Assembly: GCF_010587385.1 (NCBI RefSeq)
Contig: NZ_CP047475.1
Location: forward strand, 310,001 to 374,000
Origin: Vibrio astriarenae
GTDB lineage: Bacteria > Pseudomonadota > Gammaproteobacteria > Enterobacterales > Vibrionaceae
Direction: 5' to 3'
Length of the DNA stretch: 64,000 nt
Part shown: positions 9,121-18,539 of the stretch, one piece after another
How positions within the stretch are numbered: position 1 is the first letter of the stretch
Layout: every line of letters begins with the position of its first letter
Notes under the pieces: model-generated
Databases searched by the model: none
Told to the model about the DNA's origin: nothing
What the model saw: only the letters and a program-made list of their open reading frames with translations
Translations under genes and position numbers: made by a program

Positions 9121-9696
9121 ATGTTACTCATTATCGACAACTACGACTCTTTCACCTTCAACTTATATCAGTACTTTTGTGAGTTGGGTGCACAGGTTAA
9201 AGTGGTGCGAAATGATGAGATTTCCATCGCTGAGATTGAGGCGCTAGCGCCCACGCATCTGGTCATTTCTCCAGGGCCATGCACGCCAAATGAGGCGGGT
9301 ATCTCGCTTGAAGCGATTAAGCACTTTAGCGGTAAGTTGCCGATTTTAGGTGTGTGCCTTGGACATCAAGCCATCGCTCAAGCGTTCGGTGGTGAAGTGA
9401 TTCGAGCAAAGCAGGTGATGCATGGTAAAACCTCTCCGATCACTCACACCAATCAAAGTGTGTTTGCTGGTTTAAATAACCCGCTGACAGTCACTCGCTA
9501 CCACTCACTGGTTGTCAAAGCCGACTCGTTGCCTAACTGTTTTGATGTCACTGCTTGGACGCTCAATGAGCAGGGTGAGTTTGACGAAATCATGGGTTAT
9601 CAGCACAAGACCTTACCCATTCATGCGGTGCAGTTTCATCCAGAGTCAATTAAAACTGAGCAAGGTCATGCATTACTTGCGAATTTCTTGCAGTGA
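9121..9696 (+). CDS. pabA: PabA, glutamine amidotransferase of aminodeoxychorismate synthase
   Basis: Class I glutamine amidotransferase that releases ammonia for PabB in p-aminobenzoate (folate) synthesis. TrpG-type anthranilate synthase is a close relative and could share the subunit. The 191 residues start [18 protein letters not shown]. The catalytic triad is the cysteine of [11 protein letters not shown] (about 79) with the His and Glu of VQFHPESI near the C-terminus. PabA rather than TrpG is preferred because the gene stands apart from trp genes and lies just upstream of astC, its usual Vibrio position. No strong ribosome binding site is seen. Confidence 0.9.
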   Translation: MLLIIDNYDSFTFNLYQYFCELGAQVKVVRNDEISIAEIEALAPTHLVISPGPCTPNEAGISLEAIKHFSGKLPILGVCLGHQAIAQAFGGEVIRAKQVMHGKTSPITHTNQSVFAGLNNPLTVTRYHSLVVKADSLPNCFDVTAWTLNEQGEFDEIMGYQHKTLPIHAVQFHPESIKTEQGHALLANFLQ

Positions 9697-9700
9697 AAGT

Positions 9701-9716
9701 TGTGATTTATATCACT
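9701..9716. promoter_or_regulatory. CRP operator
   Basis: TGTGA-TTTATA-TCACT matches nine of ten conserved positions of the CRP consensus TGTGA-N6-TCACA. It overlaps nothing coding and starts 5 bp after the pabA stop. It is too far (about 380 bp) from the proposed astC promoter for ordinary activation, so a nearer transcript or looping is possible. Confidence 0.75.
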
Positions 9717-9742
9717 AATATTGACAAATCATAGGCTCAAAT

Positions 9743-9795
9743 TCCCCCCTTTCGGCGCTGCAAGTCTATGCGCCTTGCAAATAGTCCCCCCTTCG
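9743..9795 (+). repeat. C-rich direct repeat with alternative stems
   Basis: TCCCCCCTTTCG (9743-9754) recurs as TCCCCCCTTCG (9785-9795). Between the copies, GGCGC/GCGCC (9754-9758 and 9770-9774) and TGCAA/TTGCA (9759-9763 and 9775-9779) offer two mutually exclusive stems. The C-rich segments would be exposed in either. This resembles the pairing loops of a small RNA but is unproven. Confidence 0.4.
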
Positions 9796-9986
9796 TTACC
9801 AAGCGTTCCTAGTAGAAAAGCAGGTTTAGTGAGTTGCATAGAAATTCGCCATCTCTTTTCCAGTCGCGAAAGTGCATCACTTTTCTTAACCCATGGTCGC
9901 AGCTTTTATTCACAAATAATGTTTATGTATTAGTCGATGACAGTATTTGCATATTAACGCTATCCGAATAATAATGCAGGTAATAG

Positions 9987-10020
9987 TGAATATTTATGTT
10001 TAATTATTGAATTTATAGTA
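9987..10020. promoter_or_regulatory. Tandem ArgR-like boxes upstream of astC
   Basis: TGAATATTTATG and TGAATTTATAG start 21 bp apart. This is the spacing of paired 18-bp ARG boxes, whose consensus half is TGAAT followed by A/T. They lie just upstream of the proposed astC promoter, where ArgR acts as an activator of ast genes in enterobacteria. Confidence 0.5.
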
Positions 10021-10052
10021 ACCTGCAATAACTAAAACAGAATTATCCTCTA

Positions 10053-10082
10053 TTGAAAAGGTTAATTAAATGTAAATACAAT
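10053..10082 (+). promoter_or_regulatory. Sigma-70-like promoter for astC
   Basis: TTGAAA and TACAAT are separated by 18 bp, within AT-rich sequence about 147 bp upstream of the astC start. This is the best -35/-10 pair in the gap, judged by eye. Confidence 0.45.
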
Positions 10083-10228
10083 GCGGCATGTGTCGAAATG
10101 CAAAACATAATTCCCCAAGGTGGTATTGAACTAACACACTTGATTGCGACTATGATTAAAGTGAGGGTTCAAACGGGGTGGTTTGCTACGCAAGCGAATG
10201 CGCATGCGGTTTCTAAAAGGAATGTGCA

Positions 10229-11443
10229 ATGACAGTGGAAAAAAGCGTACAACGCAAAGATTTTGATCAAGTAATGGTGCCTTGTTATAACCCGATGGAG
10301 ATGATTCCAGTGAGAGGGGTAGGGGCACGAGTATGGGATCAGCAGGGCAATGAATACATCGACTTTGCTGGTGGTATCGCCGTAAGTTGCTTGGGGCATT
10401 GTCACCCCGTAATGGTAAAGGCACTGCAAGATCAGGGCAGTAAAATTTGGCATTTAAGTAATGTCATGACCAACGAGCCGGCGCTTCGTCTGGCGAGTAA
10501 ACTGACCAAAGTGAGCTTTGCGGATAAAGTCTTCTTCGCTAACTCTGGCGCAGAGGCCAATGAAGCAGCCCTTAAACTCGCTCGTCGTTATGCGGCCGAT
10601 GTGTATGGCGAAGAGAAGTCCGAGATTATTGCCTTTAAACAAGGCTTCCATGGTCGTACCTTCTTTACGGTCACTGTGGGTGGGCAAGCCTCCTACTCTG
10701 ACGGATTTGGTCCAAAGCCGGGCGATGTGACTCACCTGCCTTACAACGACATTGATGCGCTACAGGCTCATATCTCAGATCGTACTTGTGCAGTAATGAT
10801 GGAACCACTGCAAGGCGAGGGCGGGATTATTCCTCCGACGCCAGAGTTTGTTCAAGCGGTTCGAGAATTGTGTGATAAACATAATGCGCTACTTATCTTT
10901 GATGAAGTGCAAACGGGTAATGGTCGTACGGGTGATTTTTATGCGTACCAAGGATTAGGCATTACGCCGGATATTCTTAGCACTGCTAAATCACTGGGTG
11001 GCGGTTTCCCAATTGGTGCCATGCTCACCACTGAGAAGCTGGCAGAGCACATGAAAGTGGGTACCCACGGTTCAACCTATGGCGGTAACCCATTGGCGTG
11101 TGCAGTCGCAGAAGCCGTGGTAGATGTTGTCAGTGACCCACAGGTGCTTGCTGGCGTTAAAGAGCGCGAGGCATGGTTCCGTGAAGGCTTAGAAGCGCTT
11201 AACAATAAATACCATCTCTTCTCTGAAATCCGTGGCAAAGGCCTATTGCTTGGCGCGGCATTGAATGCAGATTGGCAAGGGCGCGCACGCGATGTATTAG
11301 TCGCGGCTGGCCAACAAGGCTTGATGGTATTGGTCGCTGGTGCGAATGTCGTGCGTTTCACACCATCACTGGTTATTACAAAAGAAGAAGTCGACGCAGG
11401 ATTAGCTCGACTTGATAAAGCTTTGGAGAGTTTGGTCTCCTAA
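10229..11443 (+). CDS. astC: Succinylornithine/acetylornithine aminotransferase
   Basis: PLP-dependent class III aminotransferase of 404 residues. Visible features are the substrate and cofactor elements [28 protein letters not shown] and [14 protein letters not shown], and the Schiff-base lysine in [15 protein letters not shown]. As the first gene before astA and astD it should transaminate N-succinylornithine in the arginine succinyltransferase (AST) pathway. In vibrios the same enzyme is often annotated ArgD and probably also works in arginine synthesis, because the two reactions share one fold and the sequences cannot be told apart by motif. AAGGA lies 8 bp upstream of the ATG. ArgR-like and CRP sites lie upstream. 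Confidence 0.94.
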   Translation: MTVEKSVQRKDFDQVMVPCYNPMEMIPVRGVGARVWDQQGNEYIDFAGGIAVSCLGHCHPVMVKALQDQGSKIWHLSNVMTNEPALRLASKLTKVSFADKVFFANSGAEANEAALKLARRYAADVYGEEKSEIIAFKQGFHGRTFFTVTVGGQASYSDGFGPKPGDVTHLPYNDIDALQAHISDRTCAVMMEPLQGEGGIIPPTPEFVQAVRELCDKHNALLIFDEVQTGNGRTGDFYAYQGLGITPDILSTAKSLGGGFPIGAMLTTEKLAEHMKVGTHGSTYGGNPLACAVAEAVVDVVSDPQVLAGVKEREAWFREGLEALNNKYHLFSEIRGKGLLLGAALNADWQGRARDVLVAAGQQGLMVLVAGANVVRFTPSLVITKEEVDAGLARLDKALESLVS

Positions 11444-11519
11444 AAATATCGCTTGTTCTGAGTGCGATGTGTTCTCATCGCACTCCTAAAGCGTTCAACA
11501 GCATCAGGAGGGAGTAACG

Positions 11520-12539
11520 ATGCTTGTAGTTCGTCCAATCAGTATGTCTGATTATGAGGCCCTGCACACTTGTGCCGTTGAGTCGGGTCATGGTTTCACG
11601 TCACTACCCGTTAACGAAGAGTTGCTGACGAATCGTATCACCCACTCGGAATACTCATTTGGTAAAGAGAGTGTGACGGAGCCGGGTGATGAAGGGTATC
11701 TCATGGTGGGCTTTGATAGTGAAACTGGAGAGGTGGCAGGTTGTACCGGGATAGAAGCCTCGATAGGGTGGGATGTCCCTTTCTATTCCTATCATATCAG
11801 CACCGTTGTCCACTCTTCACCTAAGCTCGGCGTCAATAATGTCGTTAAGCTTCTGACATTTGGAAACAACTACACTGGCTGCTCAGAGATCTGTACGCTG
11901 TTTTTGCGCCCTAGTTTTCGCCAAGGCCTTAATGGCCGCTTGATGTCGAAGTGTCGTTTTTTGATGATGGCGGAGCACCCAGAACGTTTTTCAAAGACGA
12001 TCTTCGCAGAGATGCGTGGTGTTTCTGATGATGACGGTAACTCTCCGTTTTGGAAATGGCTACAAGAGCACTTCTTCTCGATTGAATTTACGCTTGCCGA
12101 CTATCTGACGGGTATTGGTAAGAAGGGCTTTATTGCCGATTTAATGCCGAAGTTACCTATCTATATCAATCTGTTGAGTAAAGAAGCACAAGCGGTGATT
12201 GGCAAAGTGCATGAAAACACCAAGCCCGCACTGCGATTACTGGAGAAAGAGGGCTTCACCTGTCGTAACTATGTCGATATTTTCGATGCGGGTCCAACGG
12301 TTGAATGTGATTTGCAGCATATTGAAACGGTTCGTCACTCTTTCCGTGCCAAAGTGCATGTGGCTGAACACTCAAGCTCAAAGGATTTCTTAATTGCCAA
12401 TACCTCGTTTGAAAACTTCAGAGCCACTGCTGCTAAGGCGGCTTATGATCAAGAGGAATGCTCAGTCATTTTAGCCCCTAATGTTGCCCAAGCACTACAA
12501 GTGCAAGAGGGTGATTACGTCAGAATGCACGCGCAGTAA
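11520..12539 (+). CDS. astA: Arginine N-succinyltransferase
   Basis: First enzyme of the AST route, succinylating arginine with succinyl-CoA. It is a 339-residue GNAT-related protein starting [15 protein letters not shown], with the conserved [22 protein letters not shown] and [21 protein letters not shown] segments and a C-terminal [15 protein letters not shown] motif. A strong GGAGGGAG ribosome binding site precedes the ATG. It sits 76 bp after astC and 14 bp before astD, consistent with one transcript. Confidence 0.96.
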   Translation: MLVVRPISMSDYEALHTCAVESGHGFTSLPVNEELLTNRITHSEYSFGKESVTEPGDEGYLMVGFDSETGEVAGCTGIEASIGWDVPFYSYHISTVVHSSPKLGVNNVVKLLTFGNNYTGCSEICTLFLRPSFRQGLNGRLMSKCRFLMMAEHPERFSKTIFAEMRGVSDDDGNSPFWKWLQEHFFSIEFTLADYLTGIGKKGFIADLMPKLPIYINLLSKEAQAVIGKVHENTKPALRLLEKEGFTCRNYVDIFDAGPTVECDLQHIETVRHSFRAKVHVAEHSSSKDFLIANTSFENFRATAAKAAYDQEECSVILAPNVAQALQVQEGDYVRMHAQ

Positions 12540-12553
12540 TAAGGAGTACGGCA

Positions 12554-14011
12554 ATGACACATTGGATAGCAGGTGAATGGATTGCAGGTCAAGGCGATGC
12601 AATGCAATCGGCGAGCCCTTATGATGGCGAGGTGATTTGGCAAGGGGATAGTGCCACACCAGCACAAGTAGAATCCGCGGTCACAGCCGCTCGCACGGCT
12701 TTTTTATCATGGAAGACATTGACTTTCTCACAGCGCGAAGCTGTGGTGCTGGCTTTTGCTAACAAACTAAAAGAGCGTGCAGAGCAGATAGCGGAAGTGA
12801 TCGCTCAAGAGACGGGTAAACCACTTTGGGAAACACGCACTGAAGCTGCTGCTATGGCGGGTAAGGTGGCGATTTCTATCCGAGCTTACCACGAGCGTAC
12901 AGGTGAGCAACAACGTGAGGCAAATGGCAATCAGATCGTTTTGCGTCATCGACCGTTGGGTGTTATGGCGGTATTCGGGCCTTACAACTTCCCGGGGCAC
13001 TTACCTAATGGCCATATTGTACCTTCGCTGCTTGCTGGTAATACCGTTGTGTTCAAGCCCTCAGATCTCACTCCGCTAACGGGCGAATTTGTCATGCGAT
13101 TGTGGCAAGAAGCTGGGTTGCCAGCAGGTGTGATTAACCTAGTACAGGGCGGTAAAGAGACGGGGGTAGCCTTGGCACAAGCGAAAGGGATTGATGGTTT
13201 ACTCTTTACTGGCAGTGCGAATACTGGCCACATTCTACATCGTCAGTTTGCTGGTCAACCTGATAAGATGCTGGCGCTTGAAATGGGGGGGAATAACCCT
13301 ATGGTTATTTCGCAGCACTACGGCGAGCTGGATGCTGCTGTGTATACCATTTTGCAGTCGGCCTTCATAAGTGCAGGCCAACGTTGTACATGTGCACGTC
13401 GCCTTTATGTTCCAGAAGGCGCTTCAGGGGATGCACTGCTTGATAAGCTGATAAGTGCCACTCAGGCGATAGCGATTGACGAGCCATTTGCTGAGCCAGC
13501 GCCATTTATGGGGCCACAGATTTCAGTGCAAGCTGCAGAGCATATCCTCGCAGCACAAGAGAGTTTGCTGTCACTGGGTGCTAAGTCACTGCTAGCAGCG
13601 AAATCGCTTGGTCATGCCTTTGTTACTCCCGCGATTCTTGATGTCACAGCTATCGATGACCTACCTGATGAAGAGTATTTCGGCCCGATACTGCAGGTGA
13701 TTCGTTATCAAACTCTAGAGCAAGCGGTCGAGCTTGCCAACGATACTCGATACGGCTTATCGGCAGGTCTTATCTCAACCGATGAGGGGGAATGGGCATA
13801 TTTTGTAGAGCACATTCGTGCGGGCATTGTTAACCGTAATCGTCAATTGACGGGGGCGAGTGGTGATGCACCATTTGGTGGGCCTGGTGCTTCCGGCAAC
13901 CTGCGTCCAAGCGCCTATTATGCCGCAGACTACTGCGCGTATCCTATGGCTTCAATGGAGGGCAGTGAGCCTCTTTTACCCGCGACATTGAGTCCTGGCC
14001 TAACACTATAA
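12554..14011 (+). CDS. astD: Succinylglutamate-semialdehyde dehydrogenase
   Basis: NAD-dependent aldehyde dehydrogenase that oxidises N-succinylglutamate semialdehyde. The 485 residues show the NAD-binding FGPYNFPGH and FTGSANTGH loops, the general-base glutamate E243 in LEMGGNNP, and the nucleophile C278 in [11 protein letters not shown]. Late conserved motifs are [13 protein letters not shown] and [14 protein letters not shown]. It follows astA closely. astB (succinylarginine dihydrolase) and astE are not in this window, so the pathway is split. Confidence 0.96.
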   Translation: MTHWIAGEWIAGQGDAMQSASPYDGEVIWQGDSATPAQVESAVTAARTAFLSWKTLTFSQREAVVLAFANKLKERAEQIAEVIAQETGKPLWETRTEAAAMAGKVAISIRAYHERTGEQQREANGNQIVLRHRPLGVMAVFGPYNFPGHLPNGHIVPSLLAGNTVVFKPSDLTPLTGEFVMRLWQEAGLPAGVINLVQGGKETGVALAQAKGIDGLLFTGSANTGHILHRQFAGQPDKMLALEMGGNNPMVISQHYGELDAAVYTILQSAFISAGQRCTCARRLYVPEGASGDALLDKLISATQAIAIDEPFAEPAPFMGPQISVQAAEHILAAQESLLSLGAKSLLAAKSLGHAFVTPAILDVTAIDDLPDEEYFGPILQVIRYQTLEQAVELANDTRYGLSAGLISTDEGEWAYFVEHIRAGIVNRNRQLTGASGDAPFGGPGASGNLRPSAYYAADYCAYPMASMEGSEPLLPATLSPGLTL

Positions 14012-14085
14012 ATAACCAAACCGTCACACGCTGAGGGCAGTCAGTCGGCTGCCCAACCTTTCACCCTTCGATACAAGGAGAGAGT

Positions 14086-14889
14086 ATGACCCCCGCTTTC
14101 ACTGTCGAGCAGTTATTTGCCGAGCTTTGGCAAGACTACATCACTCGCCTTTGTCCTTCAGCGCAGCAAGTTCATCAACTGCTTGAAGAAGAGACGCCGC
14201 TGATCAATGATCATATTGCTTTGCGAACCTTTAATATCGCCCCTTTAGGGATAGAAACCCTAGCGAAGCCCTTTCTTGCTCTAGGCTATAAAGAAGGGGG
14301 AGACTACGTATTTGAGAGCAAAAAGTTGCTGGCCAAGCATTATGAACACACTGATCCCGCACTCCCTAAAGTGTTTATTAGTGAGCTAAAAGTGGAAGAG
14401 TGTTCCACTCAGTTGCAAGCCATCGTTGCACGTTTGGTGGCGCAATTAGACGCCAATCAGTTACTTAGCCCAGCGTTTCTTTTTGCCGGTCGATTATGGA
14501 GCCTTTCACATCAAGATTATCTTGAGCTTGCGAAAGAGAGTGAGTACGCCTCTTGGTTTGCCGCTCATGGCTATGGTGCCAACCACTTTACGGTCAGCGT
14601 CAATCAGCTCAATGCGTTTGAAGAGGTGGTTGAGGTTAATAATCAACTCAGAGAATCTGGCTTTGTTATCAATGAATCTGGTGGTGAGGTAAAAGGAACA
14701 CCCGAAGTGCTGCTAGAGCAGTCATCAACGATGGCGGATAGAGTCCGTGTCGCCTTTACTGATGGTGAGTTTGAGATCCCCGGGGGCTTTTATGAGTTTG
14801 CCAAGCGCTACCCGACAGCGAGTGGAGAGCTTTATTCTGGTTTTGTGGCGGCCTCAGCCGATAAAATCTTTGAGAGTACGAATAGCTAG
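14086..14889 (+). CDS. DUF1338-family protein (short 2-oxoadipate dioxygenase/decarboxylase-like)
   Basis: 267-residue member of the DUF1338 (HglS/YdcJ-like) family. Characterised members are non-haem iron enzymes acting on 2-oxoadipate. Visible candidate metal ligands are the histidine in NDHIALRTF (about 44), the histidine in YGANHFTVSVN (about 168) and the glutamate in IPGGFYEFAKRYP (near 243). It is much shorter than the 440-460-residue YdcJ/HglS form. It lies 74 bp after astD with its own AAGGAGAG ribosome binding site and ends at a terminator, so it is probably the last gene of the ast transcript. Its substrate here is unknown; a 2-oxoacid related to arginine or lysine breakdown is an inference. 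Confidence 0.8.
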   Translation: MTPAFTVEQLFAELWQDYITRLCPSAQQVHQLLEEETPLINDHIALRTFNIAPLGIETLAKPFLALGYKEGGDYVFESKKLLAKHYEHTDPALPKVFISELKVEECSTQLQAIVARLVAQLDANQLLSPAFLFAGRLWSLSHQDYLELAKESEYASWFAAHGYGANHFTVSVNQLNAFEEVVEVNNQLRESGFVINESGGEVKGTPEVLLEQSSTMADRVRVAFTDGEFEIPGGFYEFAKRYPTASGELYSGFVAASADKIFESTNS

Positions 14890-14918
14890 GTTAGTGAAGT
14901 TGTGTCGCACAGATAAAA

Positions 14919-14950
14919 AAAAACACCAAGCCGAGGCTTGGTGTTTTTAT
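14919..14950. terminator. Bidirectional terminator between ast genes and crp
   Basis: AACACCAAGC and GCTTGGTGTT pair around CGAG, with an A-run on the left and a T-run on the right, so it can end transcription from both directions. Confidence 0.93.
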
Positions 14951-14981
14951 TGATACTTTGCTGTTCGCAATTCGATGAGAA

Positions 14982-15614
14982 TTAACGAGTACCGTAGACC
15001 ACGATAGTTTTACCGTGTGCAGAAATTAGGTTCTGCTCTTCTAGCATCTTCAGGATACGACCAACGGTTTCACGTGAACAACCTACAATCTGACCGATCT
15101 CTTGACGAGTGATCTTGATTTGCATGCCGTCTGGGTGAGTCATTGCGTCAGGCTGTTTTGCTAGGTTTAGTAGCGTCTGAGCGATACGACCAGTTACGTC
15201 TAGGAATGCTAAGTCACCCACTTTTTGGCTAGTCACTTGTAGGCGGCTTGCCATCTGCGCTGAAAGGCGCATTAGGATATCTGGGTTAACTTGGATAAGT
15301 TGACGGAACTTCTTAAATGAAATCTCAGCTACTTCACATGGCGATTTTGCACGTACCCAAGCAGTACGCTCTTGGTCTTCTTCGAAAAGACCGAGTTCAC
15401 CAATGAAGTCACCTTGGTTAAGGTAAGAAAGGATCATTTCCTTACCTTCTTCGTCTTTAATAAGTACTGCTACAGAGCCTTTGACGATGTAGTACAAAGT
15501 CTCAGCTTTTTCACCTGCGTGAATTAGCGTGCTCTTTGATGGGTACTTATGAATATGACAGTGTGAAAGAAACCACTCTAACGTTGGATCGGTTTGAGGT
15601 TTACCTAGAACCAT
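14982..15614 (-). CDS. crp: cAMP receptor protein (CRP)
   Basis: Global regulator of carbon use that binds DNA when loaded with cAMP. At 210 residues it is nearly the same as enterobacterial CRP. The cyclic-nucleotide pocket has E73 and R83 in [15 protein letters not shown]. The recognition helix lies in [21 protein letters not shown]. It is single, with a CRP-like site about 190 bp upstream and a terminator downstream. Possible targets in this window include the site at 9701. Confidence 0.98.
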   Translation of the reverse strand: MVLGKPQTDPTLEWFLSHCHIHKYPSKSTLIHAGEKAETLYYIVKGSVAVLIKDEEGKEMILSYLNQGDFIGELGLFEEDQERTAWVRAKSPCEVAEISFKKFRQLIQVNPDILMRLSAQMASRLQVTSQKVGDLAFLDVTGRIAQTLLNLAKQPDAMTHPDGMQIKITRQEIGQIVGCSRETVGRILKMLEEQNLISAHGKTIVVYGTR

Positions 15615-15673
15615 AAATATATCTTCCTCTGCAGGGTACGCTTGCTGCTTTCCTTATTGCGCTAAGCGCTTTA

Positions 15674-15685
15674 ACTAGGCCTAGT
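15674..15685. repeat. 12-bp perfect palindrome in the crp upstream region
   Basis: ACTAGGCCTAGT lies about 60 bp upstream of the crp ATG, next to a second short palindrome, AGCGCT. A protein-binding role is possible but untested. Confidence 0.35.
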
Positions 15686-15805
15686 AGCATAAGTGCTGAA
15701 GACACATGCTGCAAGCTATCTCGTAATTCAGACAAGATAGTAACGTGTTTCTTGTGCGATTTCTTGATTTTAACGGGGTAATACGACCGAAATTTACTCA
15801 GATTC

Positions 15806-15821
15806 TGTGCACCTGATCACG
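15806..15821. promoter_or_regulatory. Candidate CRP site upstream of crp
   Basis: TGTGC-ACCTGA-TCACG matches eight of ten conserved positions of TGTGA-N6-TCACA. Autoregulation of crp from upstream sites is known in E. coli. Confidence 0.5.
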
Positions 15822-15853
15822 TACTGACAAGGTTCTCTGGTTATCGGTCGCAG

Positions 15854-16723
15854 TTAACCTATTTTCCCGGTTTCTATTAGCTGTTGTAGGATGGGTCTGA
15901 CGATCAATTCCATCGCAAAACTCATCTTGCCTCCGGGTACAACAAGTGTGTTGTGACGCGACATAAATGAGCCATCAATCATGGCGAGCAGGTAAGGGAA
16001 ATCGACGTTTTTTATCCCACGTAAACGAATCACCACAAAACTTTCATCCAGACTTGGAATGCCCTTCGCATTGAGCGGGTTTGACGTGTCGACGGTTGGG
16101 ACACGCTGAAAGTTGATGTGAGTACGAGAGAACTGTGGGGTGATGTAGTTAAGATAATCGTCCATCGAGCGCACGATAGAGTCCATCACCGCCTCTCGCG
16201 AGTGGCCTCTATCTCGGGTATCACGCACAAACTTCTGGATCCACTCCAGGTTAACAATCGGCACCATGCCGATCAGAAAGTCGACGTGTTTAGAGACATT
16301 CACGTCACCATCGACGACTCCCCCATGTAACCCCTCGTAAAACAAAACATCAGTATCATCAGGGAGCTGCTGCCAAGGAGTGAACGTGCCGGGCATCTGG
16401 TTGTACGGTACCGCCTCATCAAAAGAGTGCAGGTAGCGACGCACCTCACCTTGCCCCTCCTCGCCATAGCGAGCAAAGAACTGTTCCAGCGCTTTAAAGT
16501 CGTTGGCTTGTGGCCCGAAGTAACTGATGTGTTTGCCTTGCTCACGCGCTTTGCGAATCTCTACGTCCATCTCAGGGCGAGTAAAACGGTGGAAGCTATC
16601 GCCTTCCACCCACGCGGGCTTGACGTCCATCATATTGAACATCTTTCTAAAGGCTTCTGACGTTGTGGTGGTTCCTGCACCAGAGGAGCCGGTCACCGCG
16701 ATAATCGGATGCTTGGCTGACAT
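15854..16723 (-). CDS. prkB: Phosphoribulokinase-like protein PrkB
   Basis: 289-residue P-loop kinase of the phosphoribulokinase/uridine kinase family. The nucleotide loop is GSSGAGTTTTS at 12-22, followed by EGDSFHRFTRPEMD and LFYEGLHGG. Non-photosynthetic gammaproteobacteria keep this gene next to crp and yheU although they lack RuBisCO, so the true substrate is not known. It lies between crp and yheU and is transcribed with the minus-strand block. Confidence 0.9.
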   Translation of the reverse strand: MSAKHPIIAVTGSSGAGTTTTSEAFRKMFNMMDVKPAWVEGDSFHRFTRPEMDVEIRKAREQGKHISYFGPQANDFKALEQFFARYGEEGQGEVRRYLHSFDEAVPYNQMPGTFTPWQQLPDDTDVLFYEGLHGGVVDGDVNVSKHVDFLIGMVPIVNLEWIQKFVRDTRDRGHSREAVMDSIVRSMDDYLNYITPQFSRTHINFQRVPTVDTSNPLNAKGIPSLDESFVVIRLRGIKNVDFPYLLAMIDGSFMSRHNTLVVPGGKMSFAMELIVRPILQQLIETGKIG

Positions 16724-16804
16724 GACGTACCTGTCTATTTAATAGTTATGATTTTTAAGAAAATTAACCTTAGCGCACCAAAGTCCAAATGGCGAGGTCA
16801 GGGA

Positions 16805-17014
16805 TTAGAATTTTCGAGTTTGGATATCGATTGTTTCATGCAGTTCAGAAAAGACGATAACCGCGTCGCCCGCTTCAATTTGTTTGCGAACTTGCTCGAT
16901 TTTCTCGGTTAAAGAAACCTCATACTCACCGTAATCCGTCCCTTCACGAAGAATGAACTCTTTAATCAGGTTATCGAGAGTATCTGACTCAATTTCTTGC
17001 CATGGGATGATCAT
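16805..17014 (-). CDS. yheU: YheU family protein (UPF0270)
   Basis: A 69-residue cytoplasmic protein with the family core [10 protein letters not shown], then [17 protein letters not shown]. Function is unknown. The ATG at 17014 gives the MIIPWQ start seen in relatives and has GGAG 8 bp upstream. The TTG one codon earlier is unlikely. It sits between prkB and yheT in the conserved order. Confidence 0.9.
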   Translation of the reverse strand: MIIPWQEIESDTLDNLIKEFILREGTDYGEYEVSLTEKIEQVRKQIEAGDAVIVFSELHETIDIQTRKF

Positions 17015-17055
17015 CAATACTTCTCCACTTCATGATCAAACTGTATTGACAGCTA

Positions 17056-18033
17056 TTATGCCGATTTTGACAGACATTCGTAATAGGCTGGTAGCGCTTC
17101 TTCAAGCCAGAATGTCGGTTTTAGCAAGCTGCCACTGAGAAAGCCGACATGACCACCATGCTCAAACAGGCGATAGTCGATATTGTCTGGCAGGATAAAT
17201 TTTGGGATCACATCTTCGGTCATAAAGGGATCATCCTTGGCGTGAATGATCAACGTTGGTGTGGTGATCTCTTTGAGGTGATTGATCCCGGAACATTGCT
17301 GATAATAGTCTTGAGCGTCTTTGAATCCATGCAGAGGCGCAGTGATCAAGTCATCAAACTCCTGCAGGCGAGTCACTCGCTTAATGTTCTGGTAAGTGAT
17401 CTTTAACTCGCCTTTGATCAAGTGGTGCTTGCGCATTGCATTACGCTTAAGGGAGCCTAAAAGATAATTTCGGTAGAGCTTAGAGAAGCCTTGTTCGATT
17501 CGATTTGAGCAGGCGGCGAGATCAAGGGGAGCAGAAATAATACTTGCCGCGTCAATCAAAGACTCGTCCTGGTATTTGGCAAGATAGTTAGCCAGCATGT
17601 TACCACCAAGCGAGATGCCTACCGCAACAAGCTTATTATCGGGGAATTGAGTGCGTAGGTGCTTGAGAAAAAAGCGCGCATCGTCAGTTTCACCAGAGTG
17701 GTAAGCGCGAGCCTGTAGGTTGGGTTTACCGCTACAGCCGCGAAAATGCATCATCACCGACAGCCATCCATCATCAGCAAAGGCTTTCATTAGGCCGTTT
17801 GCGTAGGGGCTATAAAAACACCCTTCGAGGCCATGAAACAGCACAAACAGCGGTTTATTTTTCACCTCATTTGAGTGAGGGTCTTCGCTCCAAGCGAGGT
17901 CAAGAAAATCACCGTCTGGTGTGTCTAAGGTTTGCCATTGCGGCTCGAATAAGGCTTTCTTTCGAATCATTCGAGGGAATAGCGTTTGAGCGTGAGGGTT
18001 CTTGAGACCCGTTGCGGCGATAAATTGTGGCAT
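17056..18033 (-). CDS. yheT: YheT-family alpha/beta hydrolase
   Basis: 325-residue AB-hydrolase of the YheT/EMB8 group. The oxyanion-hole motif is FVLFHGLEG. The nucleophile elbow is VGISLGGNM. The acid lies in IIHAKDDPFM, and the last catalytic histidine in EHGGHVGFLSG. The substrate is unknown. It is predicted cytoplasmic with no signal peptide. It follows the TIGR02444 gene by 29 bp. Confidence 0.92.
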   Translation of the reverse strand: MPQFIAATGLKNPHAQTLFPRMIRKKALFEPQWQTLDTPDGDFLDLAWSEDPHSNEVKNKPLFVLFHGLEGCFYSPYANGLMKAFADDGWLSVMMHFRGCSGKPNLQARAYHSGETDDARFFLKHLRTQFPDNKLVAVGISLGGNMLANYLAKYQDESLIDAASIISAPLDLAACSNRIEQGFSKLYRNYLLGSLKRNAMRKHHLIKGELKITYQNIKRVTRLQEFDDLITAPLHGFKDAQDYYQQCSGINHLKEITTPTLIIHAKDDPFMTEDVIPKFILPDNIDYRLFEHGGHVGFLSGSLLKPTFWLEEALPAYYECLSKSA

Positions 18034-18062
18034 ATACTACAGTCCTTGCTTCTATCGGTTGC

Positions 18063-18539
18063 TCAGTTGAGCAACACATCCACTGGCTTAGCAAAGGCCG
18101 CTTGTAAATGATCGGCACCGAGTAGGTGGCAGTACATCTGGGTTAGGCTGTGTTCATCTCTCGACTTTAAAGAGAGGTGATTGATACAGTCTACAAGGTC
18201 GGCTTGCTGTTGTTTTTCTAGTTGTAATTCAAACTGTAGGGCTTCTCTGTACAGTGTATCGCTAACGGCGATTTTGAGCTTTCTACGTAGCTCTCGATAG
18301 TGATGGAGCAGTGCCTCGGTGCGACCAAGGGACTGCTCGACTCGATGCCAATCTTTCTCTTGAATCGAAAAGTGATGTTCATCGAGCCATTTCAGTAATA
18401 TGAGAAGATTCACATTACCGTGATACTGGTTCTGCAGGGTTAGGCAGGCATCTTTCACTTCTCGGCTTGAGTAGTACTCAAGGCTAAATTGCCACAGTTG
18501 CTCCATGGTGAGAAGTTGATGTGCCTGCTGATTGGTCAT
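18063..18539 (-). CDS. TIGR02444-family protein
   Basis: 158-residue, mostly helical cytoplasmic protein of unknown function, recognised by its N-terminal LWQFSLEYYSSREVKDACL-type segment and its place between yheS and yheT. Its ATG overlaps the yheS stop by 4 bp, so translation is coupled. No catalytic motif is seen. Confidence 0.8.
   Translation of the reverse strand: MTNQQAHQLLTMEQLWQFSLEYYSSREVKDACLTLQNQYHGNVNLLILLKWLDEHHFSIQEKDWHRVEQSLGRTEALLHHYRELRRKLKIAVSDTLYREALQFELQLEKQQQADLVDCINHLSLKSRDEHSLTQMYCHLLGADHLQAAFAKPVDVLLN

Larger units (their letters stand above)
9697..10228 (+). other. 530-bp gap upstream of astC: regulatory region, no convincing gene
   Basis: In order it holds a CRP site (9701-9716), a C-rich direct repeat with alternative short stems (9743-9795), a weak hairpin with a T-rich tail (9869-9885), tandem ArgR-like boxes (9987-10020) and a sigma-70-like promoter (10053-10082), followed by a leader of about 140 nt. 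A 70-codon ATG frame at 9721-9933 has no ribosome binding site or family resemblance and is not called. Confidence 0.6.

Noticed and set aside
9754..9779. H-type pseudoknot from the two overlapping stems
   Set aside because: Both connecting loops would be zero bases long, which is sterically unlikely for 5-bp helices; treated as alternative stems.
9721..9933. 70-residue frame downstream of pabA
   Set aside because: No ribosome binding site, composition not protein-like, and it runs through the C-rich repeat. Treated as regulatory DNA or a candidate RNA.
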